From contig CALFVT010000015.1 in the NCBI GenBank assembly GCA_937928165.1, positions 1 through 64,000 on the forward strand: DNA of 64,000 bases, written 5' to 3'. Of the stretch, positions 38,054 to 46,200 are shown in pieces. Made by a program: the position numbers and the translations under genes. Position 1 is the first letter of the stretch; each line of letters opens with the position of its first letter. The notes beneath the pieces are model-generated. The model had not been told where the DNA came from. It searched no databases and saw only the letters and a list, made by a program, of their open reading frames with translations. This stretch comes from an uncultured Caulobacterales bacterium (GTDB lineage Bacteria; Pseudomonadota; Alphaproteobacteria; Caulobacterales; Maricaulaceae).

Positions 38054-38725
38054 ATGACACGAATTAAGACATATAAGGCACGCCCCTATTCTATCACAAA
38101 GGCCGCCCTTATCGGCGCGGCCATTTTAGGTTTTGCCCAGAGCGCACAAGCCGAAGATATAGTTGAAACACTCCCAAGCATGCAAGATATCACCCCTATG
38201 ACGGCTCCCCGTATTCAAAGTGGAAGCATAATTGCCATTGCGCGGCTTGATGGAGGCCGCCTCATTCCTGCGCCTTATAGCGAGCTAGAAGATTGGGGGT
38301 TTTTAAACAAGCGTACATCTACAGAAATTATACCTCTCAGTGCGGCGCAATATATAAAATATACGCCAGAGCTACCTTTCACGGGCCAAGATACTGATAA
38401 TAAGATTGACGAAATACGCTTAACTGCCGCCAATGAAGGTATGAATTTCACGCTTATCTATGCAGTTGGGCCTGATGCAGACATCGATTTATTTGGCCAC
38501 CGCAGCCTTAATAACAGCGGCCTAAGCCTGAATGAAAATGCCCCGAAATGGGAAAAATCTAAAGCCCGCGCCATTTTGGTGAATAGCTTTACAGGCGACG
38601 TTCTCGGTATGGTGGCGTCCGATAACGTCGATTATAACATTGGTGAACTTGCGGACAAAACGGGCGAATTAATTAAAACGCTTTCAATCGTAAAAACGGC
38701 TTCGCGGACAACAATTTCCGGTTAA
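38054..38725 (+). CDS. Secreted protein, paralogue of 36835 lipoprotein
   Basis: The start at 38054 follows AGGAG and gives a signal peptide ending in AQSAQA. The mature protein of about 195 residues contains SGSIIAIARLDGGRLIPAPY, TEIIPLSAAQYI, FTLIYAVGPDADIDLFGHR and ARAILVNSFTGDVLGMV, which parallel the upstream lipoprotein at matching positions. That copy has a lipobox and this one does not. Function unknown. It is flanked on both sides by candidate small-RNA units, so it may belong to the same locus. Confidence 0.72.
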   Translation: MTRIKTYKARPYSITKAALIGAAILGFAQSAQAEDIVETLPSMQDITPMTAPRIQSGSIIAIARLDGGRLIPAPYSELEDWGFLNKRTSTEIIPLSAAQYIKYTPELPFTGQDTDNKIDEIRLTAANEGMNFTLIYAVGPDADIDLFGHRSLNNSGLSLNENAPKWEKSKARAILVNSFTGDVLGMVASDNVDYNIGELADKTGELIKTLSIVKTASRTTISG

Positions 38726-38832
38726 ATTCGCTGAAATCTCAAGCCCCCTATTACGCCGTATTTAAGCCTAATAAGCCTGTCTCCCCCAAACGATTCGAGT
38801 CTATTGGACTTTAGATATCCGCATATTAATTA

Positions 38833-38892
38833 TCACAATAACGGCATTGAACGTGATTGGGGTTTTGTAATTTAGCCATGTTAATATGCCAT
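38833..38892 (+). promoter_or_regulatory. Shared upstream element and promoter, unit 2
   Basis: TCAC-N16-GTGATTGG (38833-38860), then TTGGGG and TTAATA spaced by 18 bases, with the first hairpin starting one or two bases after position 41 counted from the GTGA. The layout is shared with units 3, 4 and 5. Confidence 0.6.
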
Positions 38893-39022
38893 TAGCGTAG
38901 CGAACCCCCAACGCTACGCTTCTTAAATGGTGGCTTTACCCATTTCACCATATGTTTATGTTCAAAACCCTCCAATTTATTGGCTGCTCTCTTCCCTTTT
39001 TTGAGAGCAGCCTTTATTTTAT
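38893..39022 (+). ncRNA. Candidate anti-SD small RNA, unit 2
   Basis: Hairpin 1 AGCGTAGCG/CGCTACGCT (38894-38920) carries the loop AACCCCCAA. A second, weaker stem (ATGGTG/CACCAT) follows, then a single-stranded AAACCCTCCA-like block (ACCCTCC at about 38967). The terminator hairpin is GGCTGCTCTC/GAGAGCAGCC (38982-39012), loop TTCCCTTTTTT and T-rich tail. The C-rich loops are complementary to Shine-Dalgarno sequences. No open frame. Confidence 0.62.
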
Positions 39023-39095
39023 TTTGCCTTCAAAAACTCTCAAACCCCCTCTTTGCGCAAAAGATTGCAAGGACTCACATTTTACAAATATTCCT

Positions 39096-39155
39096 TCACG
39101 CCCTTGTTAATCCATGTGATTGGAAAACGCGGCGCCTTTAGGCTAATAAATAATT
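39096..39155 (+). promoter_or_regulatory. Shared upstream element and promoter, unit 3
   Basis: TCAC-N16-GTGATTGG (39096-39123); TTGGAA, 18-base spacer, TAATAA. Predicted start at 39156, the first base of hairpin 1. Confidence 0.65.
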
Positions 39156-39290
39156 AACAGCCAATCACCTCCCTCCCCTTTACGACTGGCTGTTAGGTTT
39201 AAGTAAGGCCATCCCTCCAAGGCCTTATTAAGTTTAAACCCTCCATGTAAAACGGCCGCTCTCCTCCCCCCGAGAGCGGTCTTTTTTATT
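39156..39290 (+). ncRNA. Candidate anti-SD small RNA, unit 3
   Basis: The clearest unit. Hairpin 1 AACAGCC/GGCTGTT (39156-39194) has the loop block CCTCCCTCCCC. Hairpin 2 AAGGCC/GGCCTT (39205-39226) has loop ATCCCTCCAA. Then the linker AAACCCTCCA and the terminator CCGCTCTC/GAGAGCGG (39256-39279) with loop CTCCCCCC and TCTTTTTT. The CCUCCC loops are perfect matches to GGGAGG-type ribosome binding sites. Length about 130 nt. Confidence 0.68.
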
Positions 39291-39352
39291 TCAAAGCTCA
39301 TGGCCCGGCCTAAAAATACCGCCATTACGGTCAAGTTTTAATCTCATTGTTC

Positions 39353-39412
39353 TCACAACGGCGTTAATCAAGGTGATTGGAATTTATCCGCATGACGCGC
39401 TAGATAATAATC
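39353..39412 (+). promoter_or_regulatory. Shared upstream element and promoter, unit 4
   Basis: TCAC-N16-GTGATTGG (39353-39380); TTGGAA, 18-base spacer, TAGATA. Predicted start 39413, again the first base of AACAGCC. Confidence 0.65.
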
Positions 39413-39545
39413 AACAGCCGCGTTCACACTTCCCCTATAAATGCGGGGCTGTTAAAAAAACTTAAGGTCTTTCCCCGAGGCCTTAAAATAGGTTAAAACC
39501 TAACTCGTATAGCCGCTCTCCTCCCCTTAGAGAGCGGCTTTTCAT
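39413..39545 (+). ncRNA. Candidate anti-SD small RNA, unit 4
   Basis: Hairpin 1 AACAGCC/GGCTGTT (39413-39453) with loop block CTTCCCC. Hairpin 2 TTAAGGTC/GGCCTTAA (about 39462-39486) with loop TTTCCCCGA. Terminator AGCCGCTCTC/GAGAGCGGCT (39511-39539) with loop CTCCCCTTA and TTTT. The design is the same as unit 3 with diverged sequence, including matching stems, which argues for selection on structure. Confidence 0.66.
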
Positions 39546-39551
39546 TAAGTA

Positions 39552-39611
39552 TCACACGCAGTTTATTTAGGGTGATTTGAGAATAACCGTAAAACATAGA
39601 TAGTAAAATTA
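39552..39611 (+). promoter_or_regulatory. Shared upstream element, unit 5
   Basis: TCAC-N16-GTGATTTG (39552-39579). The -35 is TTTGAG and the -10 is weaker (TAGATA is 3 bases closer than in units 3 and 4). Hairpin 1 still begins 41 bases from the GTGA. Confidence 0.5.
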
Positions 39612-39728
39612 GCGGCTCATACCCTCTCTCATTGTGGGCCGCGATAATATTACCGGTTAAGCCTCCCTCCCTTTAGGAAATTACGGCAAAAAAGCCGCTC
39701 TTTTATTTACCCAAAAGAGCGGCCTTAA
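39612..39728 (+). ncRNA. Candidate anti-SD small RNA, unit 5
   Basis: Hairpin 1 GCGGCTC/GGGCCGC (39612-39642) with loop containing CCCTCTCTC, then CCTCCCTCCC at 39662-39671, then the hairpin GCCGCTCTTTT/AAAAGAGCGGC (39694-39723). That last hairpin also reads as the yebC terminator on the other strand. The least regular of the four downstream units. Confidence 0.52.
39690..39724 (-). terminator. yebC terminator (bidirectional)
   Basis: On the minus strand GCCGCTCTTTT pairs with AAAAGAGCGGC and is followed by TTTTTT, 24 bases after the yebC stop. On the plus strand it closes small-RNA unit 5, but with a poorer T-run. Confidence 0.8.
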
Positions 39729-39747
39729 TTTTATATATTTTGACGCG

Positions 39748-40521
39748 CTAATCTTCGAGGCTTGCCATAGCCGCTTCGGACAGCTCCATATTATGATAGA
39801 CGTTTTGCACATCGTCACAATCTTCTAGGGCGTCAATGAGTTTGAGCACTGTGCCTGCTTTTTCCGGTACATCCATTTCATTTTGTGCTTTCCAAATCAG
39901 GTTAATCGATTTTGCTTCACCGAAAACTTTTTCAAGTTCCGATGCCACTGCACCGAGATCATCCCGCGCCGTATAAACCGTGTGAACGGGTTCATATTCT
40001 GCCCATTGATCGTCTGCTGCCTCGTCATGCTCCACATCATCTGCGCCGGCTTCAATAGCGGCTTCCATCACCGCGTCTTCATCACCCACCGCAAGGGCAT
40101 ATTCGATTTTACCCACTTGATCGAACATAAAGGCGACGGATCCTGTCTCGCCAAGATTACCGCCATTTTTTGAAAAGGCCGTGCGCACTTCCATTGCCGC
40201 GCGGTTTTTATTATCCGTCGAGCATTCCACAATCAGGCCAATCCCCGCCGGGCCAAAGCCTTCATAGCGAATCTCTTCATAATCAGCCCCGTCGCCGCCC
40301 GCGCCTTTATCAACGGCGCGTTTGATATTATCCTTGGGCATGGACTGGCCCTTGGCGTTATTAATCGCGAGGCGCAAACGGGGGTTCATATCCGGGTCAG
40401 GGCCACCAATTTTAGAGGCAATCGCAATATCTTTCGCGAGTTTTGAAAAAAGCTTAGAGCGGGCCTTATCCTGACGTCCTTTACGGTGCTGGATATTGGC
40501 CCATTTGGAATGACCTGCCAT
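39748..40521 (-). CDS. yebC: YebC/PmpR-family protein
   Basis: The start [20 protein letters not shown] is the YebC/TACO1 signature, and [15 protein letters not shown] and the acidic middle are normal. 257 residues. Members act as DNA-binding regulators or ease ribosome stalling at polyproline. In relatives yebC usually lies next to ruvC; here they are separated by the two secreted paralogues and the small-RNA array. Confidence 0.96.
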   Translation of the reverse strand: MAGHSKWANIQHRKGRQDKARSKLFSKLAKDIAIASKIGGPDPDMNPRLRLAINNAKGQSMPKDNIKRAVDKGAGGDGADYEEIRYEGFGPAGIGLIVECSTDNKNRAAMEVRTAFSKNGGNLGETGSVAFMFDQVGKIEYALAVGDEDAVMEAAIEAGADDVEHDEAADDQWAEYEPVHTVYTARDDLGAVASELEKVFGEAKSINLIWKAQNEMDVPEKAGTVLKLIDALEDCDDVQNVYHNMELSEAAMASLED

Positions 40522-40612
40522 GTGATGACCTTTAATGTAATTTATTTTCTGGCGCTATTTAAGTGGGTTTGCCGCCGTTATCAAGGGGAATGACGCAAGA
40601 GACGGCGGCGAA

Positions 40613-40870
40613 TCAATCAAGCTCTCGACCAAGCTTTTTGCCAAGCTCACGACCAGTGTCACCGATAGGCTGATGGCGGCGGATAAGGTCGCCCGGCTCA
40701 CACGCCAAAATCTCACACAGCCGGTCAAGCGTGCTGAATTTAATCCCTTTCATATGGCCATTGCGAATTTTAGAGAGCTGCGCCTCTGTCAGGCCCATTT
40801 CTTGGGCGAGATATTTGGCGCGCATTTTTCGCTCCGCTAGCATCACATCTATACGTAAAATAATGGCCAT
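40613..40870 (-). CDS. YozG-type XRE regulator
   Basis: 85 residues, one helix-turn-helix (RAKYLAQEMGLTEAQLSKIR then FSTLDRLCEILACEPGDLI) of the YozG/HTH_26 kind that is typically paired with a DUF2975 membrane protein. That is the case here: the start codon overlaps the DUF2975 stop (TAATG). A basic tail (GRELGKKLGREL) ends it. It probably controls its own operon. Confidence 0.9.
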   Translation of the reverse strand: MAIILRIDVMLAERKMRAKYLAQEMGLTEAQLSKIRNGHMKGIKFSTLDRLCEILACEPGDLIRRHQPIGDTGRELGKKLGRELD

Positions 40871-41379
40871 TAGAAATAGCTATCCAATTCCTCAACATTT
40901 TTTCGGGCTTCGTTTAGGATATAAGCAATAATAAAAAATAATATAGGATAACTCAGCGTTCCAATTTCCGACGTATCCAAATAGCCACGAGTTTCATAAG
41001 GCAGGCTCATATAATGAATAAACTCTATCCCAAGGCGGCTAATAACAAATAGTGTAAACAGCCCTGTGAACGCACGTAAATGAGCGATTGTTTTTTGCGC
41101 AAAAAATGCTTTCTTTGCAAAACTCCGAAAGAGACACCATAAACGGTAAAAGGCATATAAAAATAAAATTCGGTTCAAAGCCGCCGCAATATAGAGCCAC
41201 ACGTTATAATCCGCTTCTCCTTGAATTCCGCTAATACTATGACCGATTTTCATCCACCCAATCTTCCACTGATAGCTCACAGTTTCGCCGCCGCTAAGGG
41301 TGATAAGGCCGGCTGTAACTGCGGCCCATATTAAATAAATCAGAACAGACAACTCTATAATTTTTATAAAACGGCTCAT
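40870..41379 (-). CDS. DUF2975 membrane protein
   Basis: 169 residues, four helices: SVLIYLIWAAVTAGLITL, VWLYIAAALNRILFLYAFYRLW, FTGLFTLFVISRLGIEFI and LSYPILFFIIAYIL. The layout and the partner XRE gene fit DUF2975. The pair is thought to sense an unknown membrane signal. It is transcribed divergently from the hydrolase at 41497. Confidence 0.8.
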   Translation of the reverse strand: MSRFIKIIELSVLIYLIWAAVTAGLITLSGGETVSYQWKIGWMKIGHSISGIQGEADYNVWLYIAAALNRILFLYAFYRLWCLFRSFAKKAFFAQKTIAHLRAFTGLFTLFVISRLGIEFIHYMSLPYETRGYLDTSEIGTLSYPILFFIIAYILNEARKNVEELDSYF

Positions 41380-41496
41380 ATAAATTCACATTTACAACTA
41401 TTTATTGTCAAAAAATAACAATTTTTATCTTTATTTACGCAATTATTTATCTAATAATACGTAAAGATACAAGCGTTTTGATTGCAGGAGACATAA

Positions 41497-42621
41497 ATGC
41501 ATTATAATTTTTTACGCCCCGCCACAGCCGCCCTGACCTTGTTGGGGCTTTCTGCCTGCGTCACCACGGATATCGGCGACAATATTCTCTTTTCTGCCCC
41601 CTCATTTGATCCGTTAATTCGTGAAGCTTATGCCCCTCAGATAGCGGCCTACCAAGAGGAAATTAAAACCGCCCGCGAAAAGAACCTCCCCTTTGATAAT
41701 GAATTAAAGTCCAAAGAAGATGTCATTCGTTGGTTCGGCCCTGAAGGCAGCCATGAAGGGCGTGCAGGCGTTTTTATGGGGATTTTACTCGATCAATCCG
41801 TGGGTAATTTTGTTTTTGATATCAATAGCGGCGGCGAGACATCTACGCTAGAGCTCACAAAAGCAGATTATGTCAAAACAAATGTCTCCCATGACCGCCT
41901 TAATGCGCCCTATGGCCCTCTTGATCTGCTATATGTTGAAAAGTCCGACATTGACACACCGCGTAATAAGCGGCCTTTGATTGTGCATTGTTACGGCAAT
42001 GGCTCAAATGTTTACAACGGCGGCGCAGCCACGGCCTTGAGCCTCCTACTCTATGGAGACGTCATTCAATTTGATTACCCTGGCTTTTTTGGCAGCACAC
42101 AGCAAGACCTGAAAGACCTTCGTAAACTGTCTAATTTTGAACCCATGACAGACGCCTTGGCCGAATATTTCAACGCGCAAGCGACAAACCGTCCACTTAT
42201 TTTTTGGGGTCACTCCCTCGGCGGCTTAGTCTGCGCTAATCTTGCGGGTAAGGTGCCCGCCGCAGACGGCCTTATTTTAGAAACAACGGGCAATGACGCT
42301 GAAACTATCGCAAAGGCCGTTGTCCCCGCTTATATCAAACCTTTTATCCGCCTGCGCGTTGACCCCCGACTCAAACAATACCGCATTGATGATATGATAA
42401 ACGGCTTTGGTGCGCCAATCCTCGTTATGGGCGCTAAAAAAGATAAAACCTTATCCGCTGCCTTGGCCCGAAAATTGGATGAAGCCCTTAAAGAAAAAGG
42501 GTTTGATAGCCAATATAAGGAATTTCCAAACGCCAATCATTTATCCGTCAAACAAGATGAGGCTTTGCCAGACATAATTCATGAATATTTTAAGGCGGTT
42601 AATCTTAGGACTAAGACTTAA
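41497..42621 (+). CDS. Alpha/beta-hydrolase lipoprotein
   Basis: 374 residues with lipobox LGLSAC. The serine elbow GHSLGGL (FWGHSLGGLVCANLAG), VHCYGNGSNVYNGG and the late ILVMGAKKDKTLSAAL and NANHLSV supply the nucleophile, oxyanion region, acid and histidine. The fold resembles BEM46/YqkD-like peptidases and esterases. Preceded by CAGGAG. An exported hydrolase of unknown substrate. The next gene follows 72 bases later and may be co-transcribed. Confidence 0.83.
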   Translation: MHYNFLRPATAALTLLGLSACVTTDIGDNILFSAPSFDPLIREAYAPQIAAYQEEIKTAREKNLPFDNELKSKEDVIRWFGPEGSHEGRAGVFMGILLDQSVGNFVFDINSGGETSTLELTKADYVKTNVSHDRLNAPYGPLDLLYVEKSDIDTPRNKRPLIVHCYGNGSNVYNGGAATALSLLLYGDVIQFDYPGFFGSTQQDLKDLRKLSNFEPMTDALAEYFNAQATNRPLIFWGHSLGGLVCANLAGKVPAADGLILETTGNDAETIAKAVVPAYIKPFIRLRVDPRLKQYRIDDMINGFGAPILVMGAKKDKTLSAALARKLDEALKEKGFDSQYKEFPNANHLSVKQDEALPDIIHEYFKAVNLRTKT

Positions 42622-42693
42622 AAAACTGTAAGATGTCATTTCATGCCTTTGTGTATAGGATATAATTATATTCACCATTAAGGTCACATTGAT

Positions 42694-43599
42694 ATGAAGT
42701 ATTTACGCCCCCTCCTTTGCGCTAGTCTCTTCCTAGCTCCTTGCTTTTATGCGCCCATAAGCCACGCCGAAAGCATTACCGAGGTTTTAGAGCGCAGTAA
42801 GACTATCAAACCGCCCCCCGCCCCTGAGACCTTCCCTTACAGCTACACCGCCAATTTTTCCTTAGATATGTCGGAAGGCAAAGAAGACAGTATATTTCAG
42901 GCCCAATATAAAGTGAACCCTAATGCCCCCGCCGGGGAGCGCGTGAGCGTTATTTCAGCCTCTAGTGAAACTTATCACACTATATTCCAAGACCATATTG
43001 ATGGTCTTGAAAGAGAGGAGATGACCTCGCAAAAAGCCGCTAGTGATTTATGGTGTCAAAGCGCGGATGATGAAGATGATGGCAGCAATGACCTATCCGG
43101 TTTATTCGATAATGATCCACCGCAGATTATTGCCGAAGATGACACACAGGCCGTATTACGCATGCCTTTTTCAAAGATCGCAGATAGCCTTGATTTAGAT
43201 ATTAATATCGGCGGCGAACCAGATAAGGTCGATGATGATGTGAACCTAGAGGAAAAAGGCGTGGAGGACAAAGAAGATAACGCCAAAAAAGATAAGGCGA
43301 GAGAAAAAGCAAATAACAGCGCCAAAAAAACGGCTGATAAGTTTTTTAAACGCATGGAAGCTGAACTCGTCATAGATAAACCTCAAGGCCGCCTAAGGAA
43401 TATGCGTATGTGGCTCCCTAAACCCATGCGCATTATGCTAATTGCAAAAGTTAAAAAAATGGATTTTTCAATCAGCTGTGAGCCTGCACCTAACGGGCAT
43501 CTCTACCGAGGGCATTATGGTATCGAAATGAACATATCAGCCTTGGGCAAGAAAAATAAAATGAAACAAGTTACTGAAATCATTAGCTTAGAGAATTAA
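42694..43599 (+). CDS. Exported protein with a charged low-complexity middle
   Basis: 301 residues. A signal peptide ends in ISHA. The N-terminal part (FPYSYTANFSLDMSEGK, QYKVNPNAPAGERVSV) and C-terminal part (AELVIDKPQGRLRNMRMWL, YRGHYGIEMNISALG) look like beta-rich domains. Between them (about 185-230) lies a run of Asp, Glu and Lys (EDKEDNAKKDKAREKAN). No family recognised; the overall form suggests a periplasmic or surface protein. Confidence 0.65.
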   Translation: MKYLRPLLCASLFLAPCFYAPISHAESITEVLERSKTIKPPPAPETFPYSYTANFSLDMSEGKEDSIFQAQYKVNPNAPAGERVSVISASSETYHTIFQDHIDGLEREEMTSQKAASDLWCQSADDEDDGSNDLSGLFDNDPPQIIAEDDTQAVLRMPFSKIADSLDLDINIGGEPDKVDDDVNLEEKGVEDKEDNAKKDKAREKANNSAKKTADKFFKRMEAELVIDKPQGRLRNMRMWLPKPMRIMLIAKVKKMDFSISCEPAPNGHLYRGHYGIEMNISALGKKNKMKQVTEIISLEN

Positions 43600-43621
43600 G
43601 CTTACCCACAAAACCCTGTCG

Positions 43622-44437
43622 TTAAAGGATTGGAATTTGCCGTGCTAGCTGCCCACCAATACGTATAGACTCAACCCGTAGAGCGTGGCCCGTTTGGTTG
43701 TCCGTCTCGACAAAAACGCCGCATAAAGTCGCCTCTCCGCCAGCCGGCTGAAACCGCCCGCCGCGCATACGTGTCGTAAAGCGCCGCAGGGGCTCTCCGC
43801 TTTCCATACCGATAATCGAATTATAATCCCCGCACATACCTGCATCCGTTTGAAAGGCCGTTCCACCAGGCAGTATACGCGCATCCGCCGTCGGTGTATG
43901 GGTATGGGTACCAACGACTAGCGAAGCGTCCCCATCACAAAAATAGCCCATCGCCTGTTTTTCAGATGTCGCCTCCGCATGAATATCGACAATAACCGCA
44001 TCCGCAACCATGCCAAGCGGCGCAGCATCAAGCTCACTTCGTACCGCAATAAAAGGATCATCCAACGCCTCCATAAACACGCGGCCCATGACATTAATCA
44101 CCAATAGGCGATAGTTTTCGATTTCATAAAGTCCCGACCCACGCCCTGGCACTTGGCCTTTGGGATAATTACACGGCCGCAAGAGCCGCTCATCATTATC
44201 TATAACGCTAATCCCCGCGGGATTATCAAAGCTGTGATTACCCAAGGTCAGCACATCAACGCCTGCGTCAAACAAATTATCACAAGTGGCGCGGGTAACC
44301 CCAAAGCCGCCGGCCATATTTTCCGCATTCACCACCACAGCATCAAGCTTTAAATCTTCGCGTAGGCGCGGCACATGATTGGTAACAGCCTTACGCCCCG
44401 CACGGCCAACAACATCTCCAAAAAAGGCAAATCTCAC
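43622..44437 (-). CDS. ymdB: YmdB-family metallophosphoesterase
   Basis: TIGR00282-type phosphodiesterase: metal ligands in FFGDVVGRAGRKA, VNAENMAGGFGVT, TLGNHSFDN, HAEATSEKQAMG and GTHTHTPTADA. In Bacillus and Deinococcus members hydrolyse 2',3'-cyclic or 3',5'-cyclic nucleotides. 271 residues, normal. It follows the 5-FCL gene by 41 bases, the usual alphaproteobacterial order. Confidence 0.93.
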   Translation of the reverse strand: MRFAFFGDVVGRAGRKAVTNHVPRLREDLKLDAVVVNAENMAGGFGVTRATCDNLFDAGVDVLTLGNHSFDNPAGISVIDNDERLLRPCNYPKGQVPGRGSGLYEIENYRLLVINVMGRVFMEALDDPFIAVRSELDAAPLGMVADAVIVDIHAEATSEKQAMGYFCDGDASLVVGTHTHTPTADARILPGGTAFQTDAGMCGDYNSIIGMESGEPLRRFTTRMRGGRFQPAGGEATLCGVFVETDNQTGHALRVESIRIGGQLARQIPIL

Positions 44438-44478
44438 AATTAAATATCTTTCTAATTCGAAATCAGGCTAGAGGCAGA

Positions 44479-45054
44479 TTAAGAAAAGCGCCGAAAACCG
44501 GATGGGGTGAGAATAGCCTCAAGAGCTATGTCATGAGGCAACATCGGTATATTTATTGTTTCTTGCGCATCATATCCGACGCCGCAAGTGAAAACCGCAC
44601 CTTTTTGTCGTAATTGCCACACTGTACGGTCATAATATCCGCCGCCGTAACCTAGCCGCGCTCCACGGGGGCCAAATGCCAAGAGCGGGAGGAAGATAAA
44701 GTCCGGCGTTATCTGCGTAGCGCTTGACGGCGGTTCCTTTGTCCCGAAGCGGCCCGTCTGCAAGGCCATATCTGGGCTCCAGCGGCGAAAACACAACGAC
44801 GTTCCGGCCCGCCCCGTAACAGGCAGACAAAGCTCCGCGCCTTTCTTATGTAAAGCCGTCATGAGCGGAATAAGATTAATCTCGTCATGAAGCGGCCAAA
44901 ATCCGGCAAAGCGGCAGGCCTTAAAATCATGCCATGGAAACTGCGCATATAAACGAGCGGCTTTTTCAGCCCGCCCCGTTACGCCTGCCCGGACGGCTTT
45001 GGCGCTCATACGCGCCGCAATTTTATCCATTTTTATCATAACTTTGCCTAACAT
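44479..45054 (-). CDS. 5-formyltetrahydrofolate cyclo-ligase
   Basis: Converts 5-formyl-THF to 5,10-methenyl-THF with ATP. The signature FGPRGARLGYGGGYYDR with TCGVGYDAQ is intact. 191 residues. The start is uncertain: no strong Shine-Dalgarno precedes 45054, and ATGs at 45039 or 45030 are possible. It lies directly downstream of the 6S RNA gene, an arrangement conserved from gamma- to alphaproteobacteria. Confidence 0.93.
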   Translation of the reverse strand: MLGKVMIKMDKIAARMSAKAVRAGVTGRAEKAARLYAQFPWHDFKACRFAGFWPLHDEINLIPLMTALHKKGAELCLPVTGRAGTSLCFRRWSPDMALQTGRFGTKEPPSSATQITPDFIFLPLLAFGPRGARLGYGGGYYDRTVWQLRQKGAVFTCGVGYDAQETINIPMLPHDIALEAILTPSGFRRFS

Positions 45055-45094
45055 TCGGCAGGGCTAGGGTAAAGATTATGTAAAGACAAAAGAG

Positions 45095-45300
45095 TGATGC
45101 GACGGCACCGCGAAAATCCGTGGCAGTTTAAAAATCCTCGTGAACCTGATTTAACAGGTGGGCACCGGAAATAAACGGACCACGATCCGCACAGAGCCAG
45201 TTCCCTAAGGATAGATTAAGGTCCGGTGGATTAGTACCGCGCACGAGACCTGCAGCAACCGTCTATGGACTATGTGGAGGCGGCGCGCGTAAATAGCAAG
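45095..45300 (-). ncRNA. ssrS: 6S RNA
   Basis: The 300-base gap between zapA and the 5-FCL gene contains, on the minus strand, a long imperfect hairpin: GCGCGCCGCC near the 5' end faces GCGGTGCCGTCGC near the 3' end, with paired interior blocks such as GGTCCG/CGGACC-like segments around an open centre. The zapA-6S-5FCL order is the standard location of ssrS. 6S RNA mimics an open promoter and holds sigma-70 polymerase. The ends are approximate. Confidence 0.8.
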
Positions 45301-45354
45301 CCTCTTTCGTAAACTTAATGACGTTGTGAGCGGCTTATAAAGGAAGACAAAAGC

Positions 45355-45729
45355 TTATGGGCTATCACTTGCGGGGTTAAACCTTAAAGCCATATTCTCA
45401 AGGGCTTGCGCCGCCGCATTTAGCTCATCTATGGCATTCCCTTCTTTAAACAAAGCCGTATCGATCGCGGCTTTGCTTTTCTGCTCAAGCTCGCGGCTCG
45501 CTTCAGACATAGAGCTATCGCGTTCACGGCGTAAATCATCCATTTCATCAAGCAGGGTGATGCCCACCATAACCATGAGCCGTAGATCACCAATTTGGCC
45601 AAATTGATCCGCAAGCTGCGTAACTTTACGGTTAAGTTGATCGCCAATGTCTTTAAGGCGTTCTTCTTCCCCATCATCACAGCCAAGCGCATATTGCTTG
45701 CCGTTTATATTCAAATTAACCTTTGCCAT
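45355..45729 (-). CDS. zapA: Cell division protein ZapA
   Basis: FtsZ-ring-bundling protein. The start at 45729 follows AGGAAGG and gives MAKVNLNINGKQYALGCDDG, the normal ZapA opening; EEERLKDIGDQLNRKVTQLA and LMVMVGITLLDEMDDL follow, then a coiled coil. 124 residues. The upstream partner gene ends 7 bases before it. Confidence 0.93.
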   Translation of the reverse strand: MAKVNLNINGKQYALGCDDGEEERLKDIGDQLNRKVTQLADQFGQIGDLRLMVMVGITLLDEMDDLRRERDSSMSEASRELEQKSKAAIDTALFKEGNAIDELNAAAQALENMALRFNPASDSP

Positions 45730-45736
45730 AACCTTC

Positions 45737-46051
45737 CTATGCCCCTTCAGGCCCGTGATTTTCACCCATTAATGCACGAATATCTTCAATCGCATTATCG
45801 AGTTCTTTGCGCGTTTTTTGCGCAAGCTCGGACATTTTGGCTTCGCGCGCAGACACAATCGCCAGATTTGCTTGGCTATTATCGAGGTCTTGAGCCAGCC
45901 GCGCCCGGTCTTCATTAAATTTACGGCTTTCCTCAACTGCGGCTTCAAGGCGGGACATTCGGTCCAGAATCGGGTCTAAGTTTTTTGCAAGTTCCGAGAG
46001 CGCAATCCGCAATCTTTCGGCAGCTTTTTCTATGTCAGCGCTGTCATTCAT
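45737..46051 (-). CDS. DUF4164-like coiled-coil protein upstream of zapA
   Basis: 104 residues, nearly all predicted coiled coil (AAERLRIALSELAKNLDPIL, RMSRLEAAVEESRKF, AREAKMSELAQKTRKELD). A DUF4164 protein directly ahead of zapA is common in Alphaproteobacteria, so a division-related role with ZapA is likely. First gene of zapA-6S-5FCL-ymdB. Confidence 0.8.
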   Translation of the reverse strand: MNDSADIEKAAERLRIALSELAKNLDPILDRMSRLEAAVEESRKFNEDRARLAQDLDNSQANLAIVSAREAKMSELAQKTRKELDNAIEDIRALMGENHGPEGA

Positions 46052-46200
46052 GACATTCCTCGAATCTCACTAATTCTTAAATATTTTGGCCTAATTAGAC
46101 GACTTAAACAAGCGATATCTTATTGACTTCGACGTGCCATTTCGTCAGACGGCCCAGCAGAAATTAGATAAATCTCGTTAAAAATTTATGAGGCTCTCTC

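Noticed and set aside
39143-39334. 63-residue minus-strand open frame
   Set aside because: Antisense to the small-RNA array; an accident of the hairpin arms.
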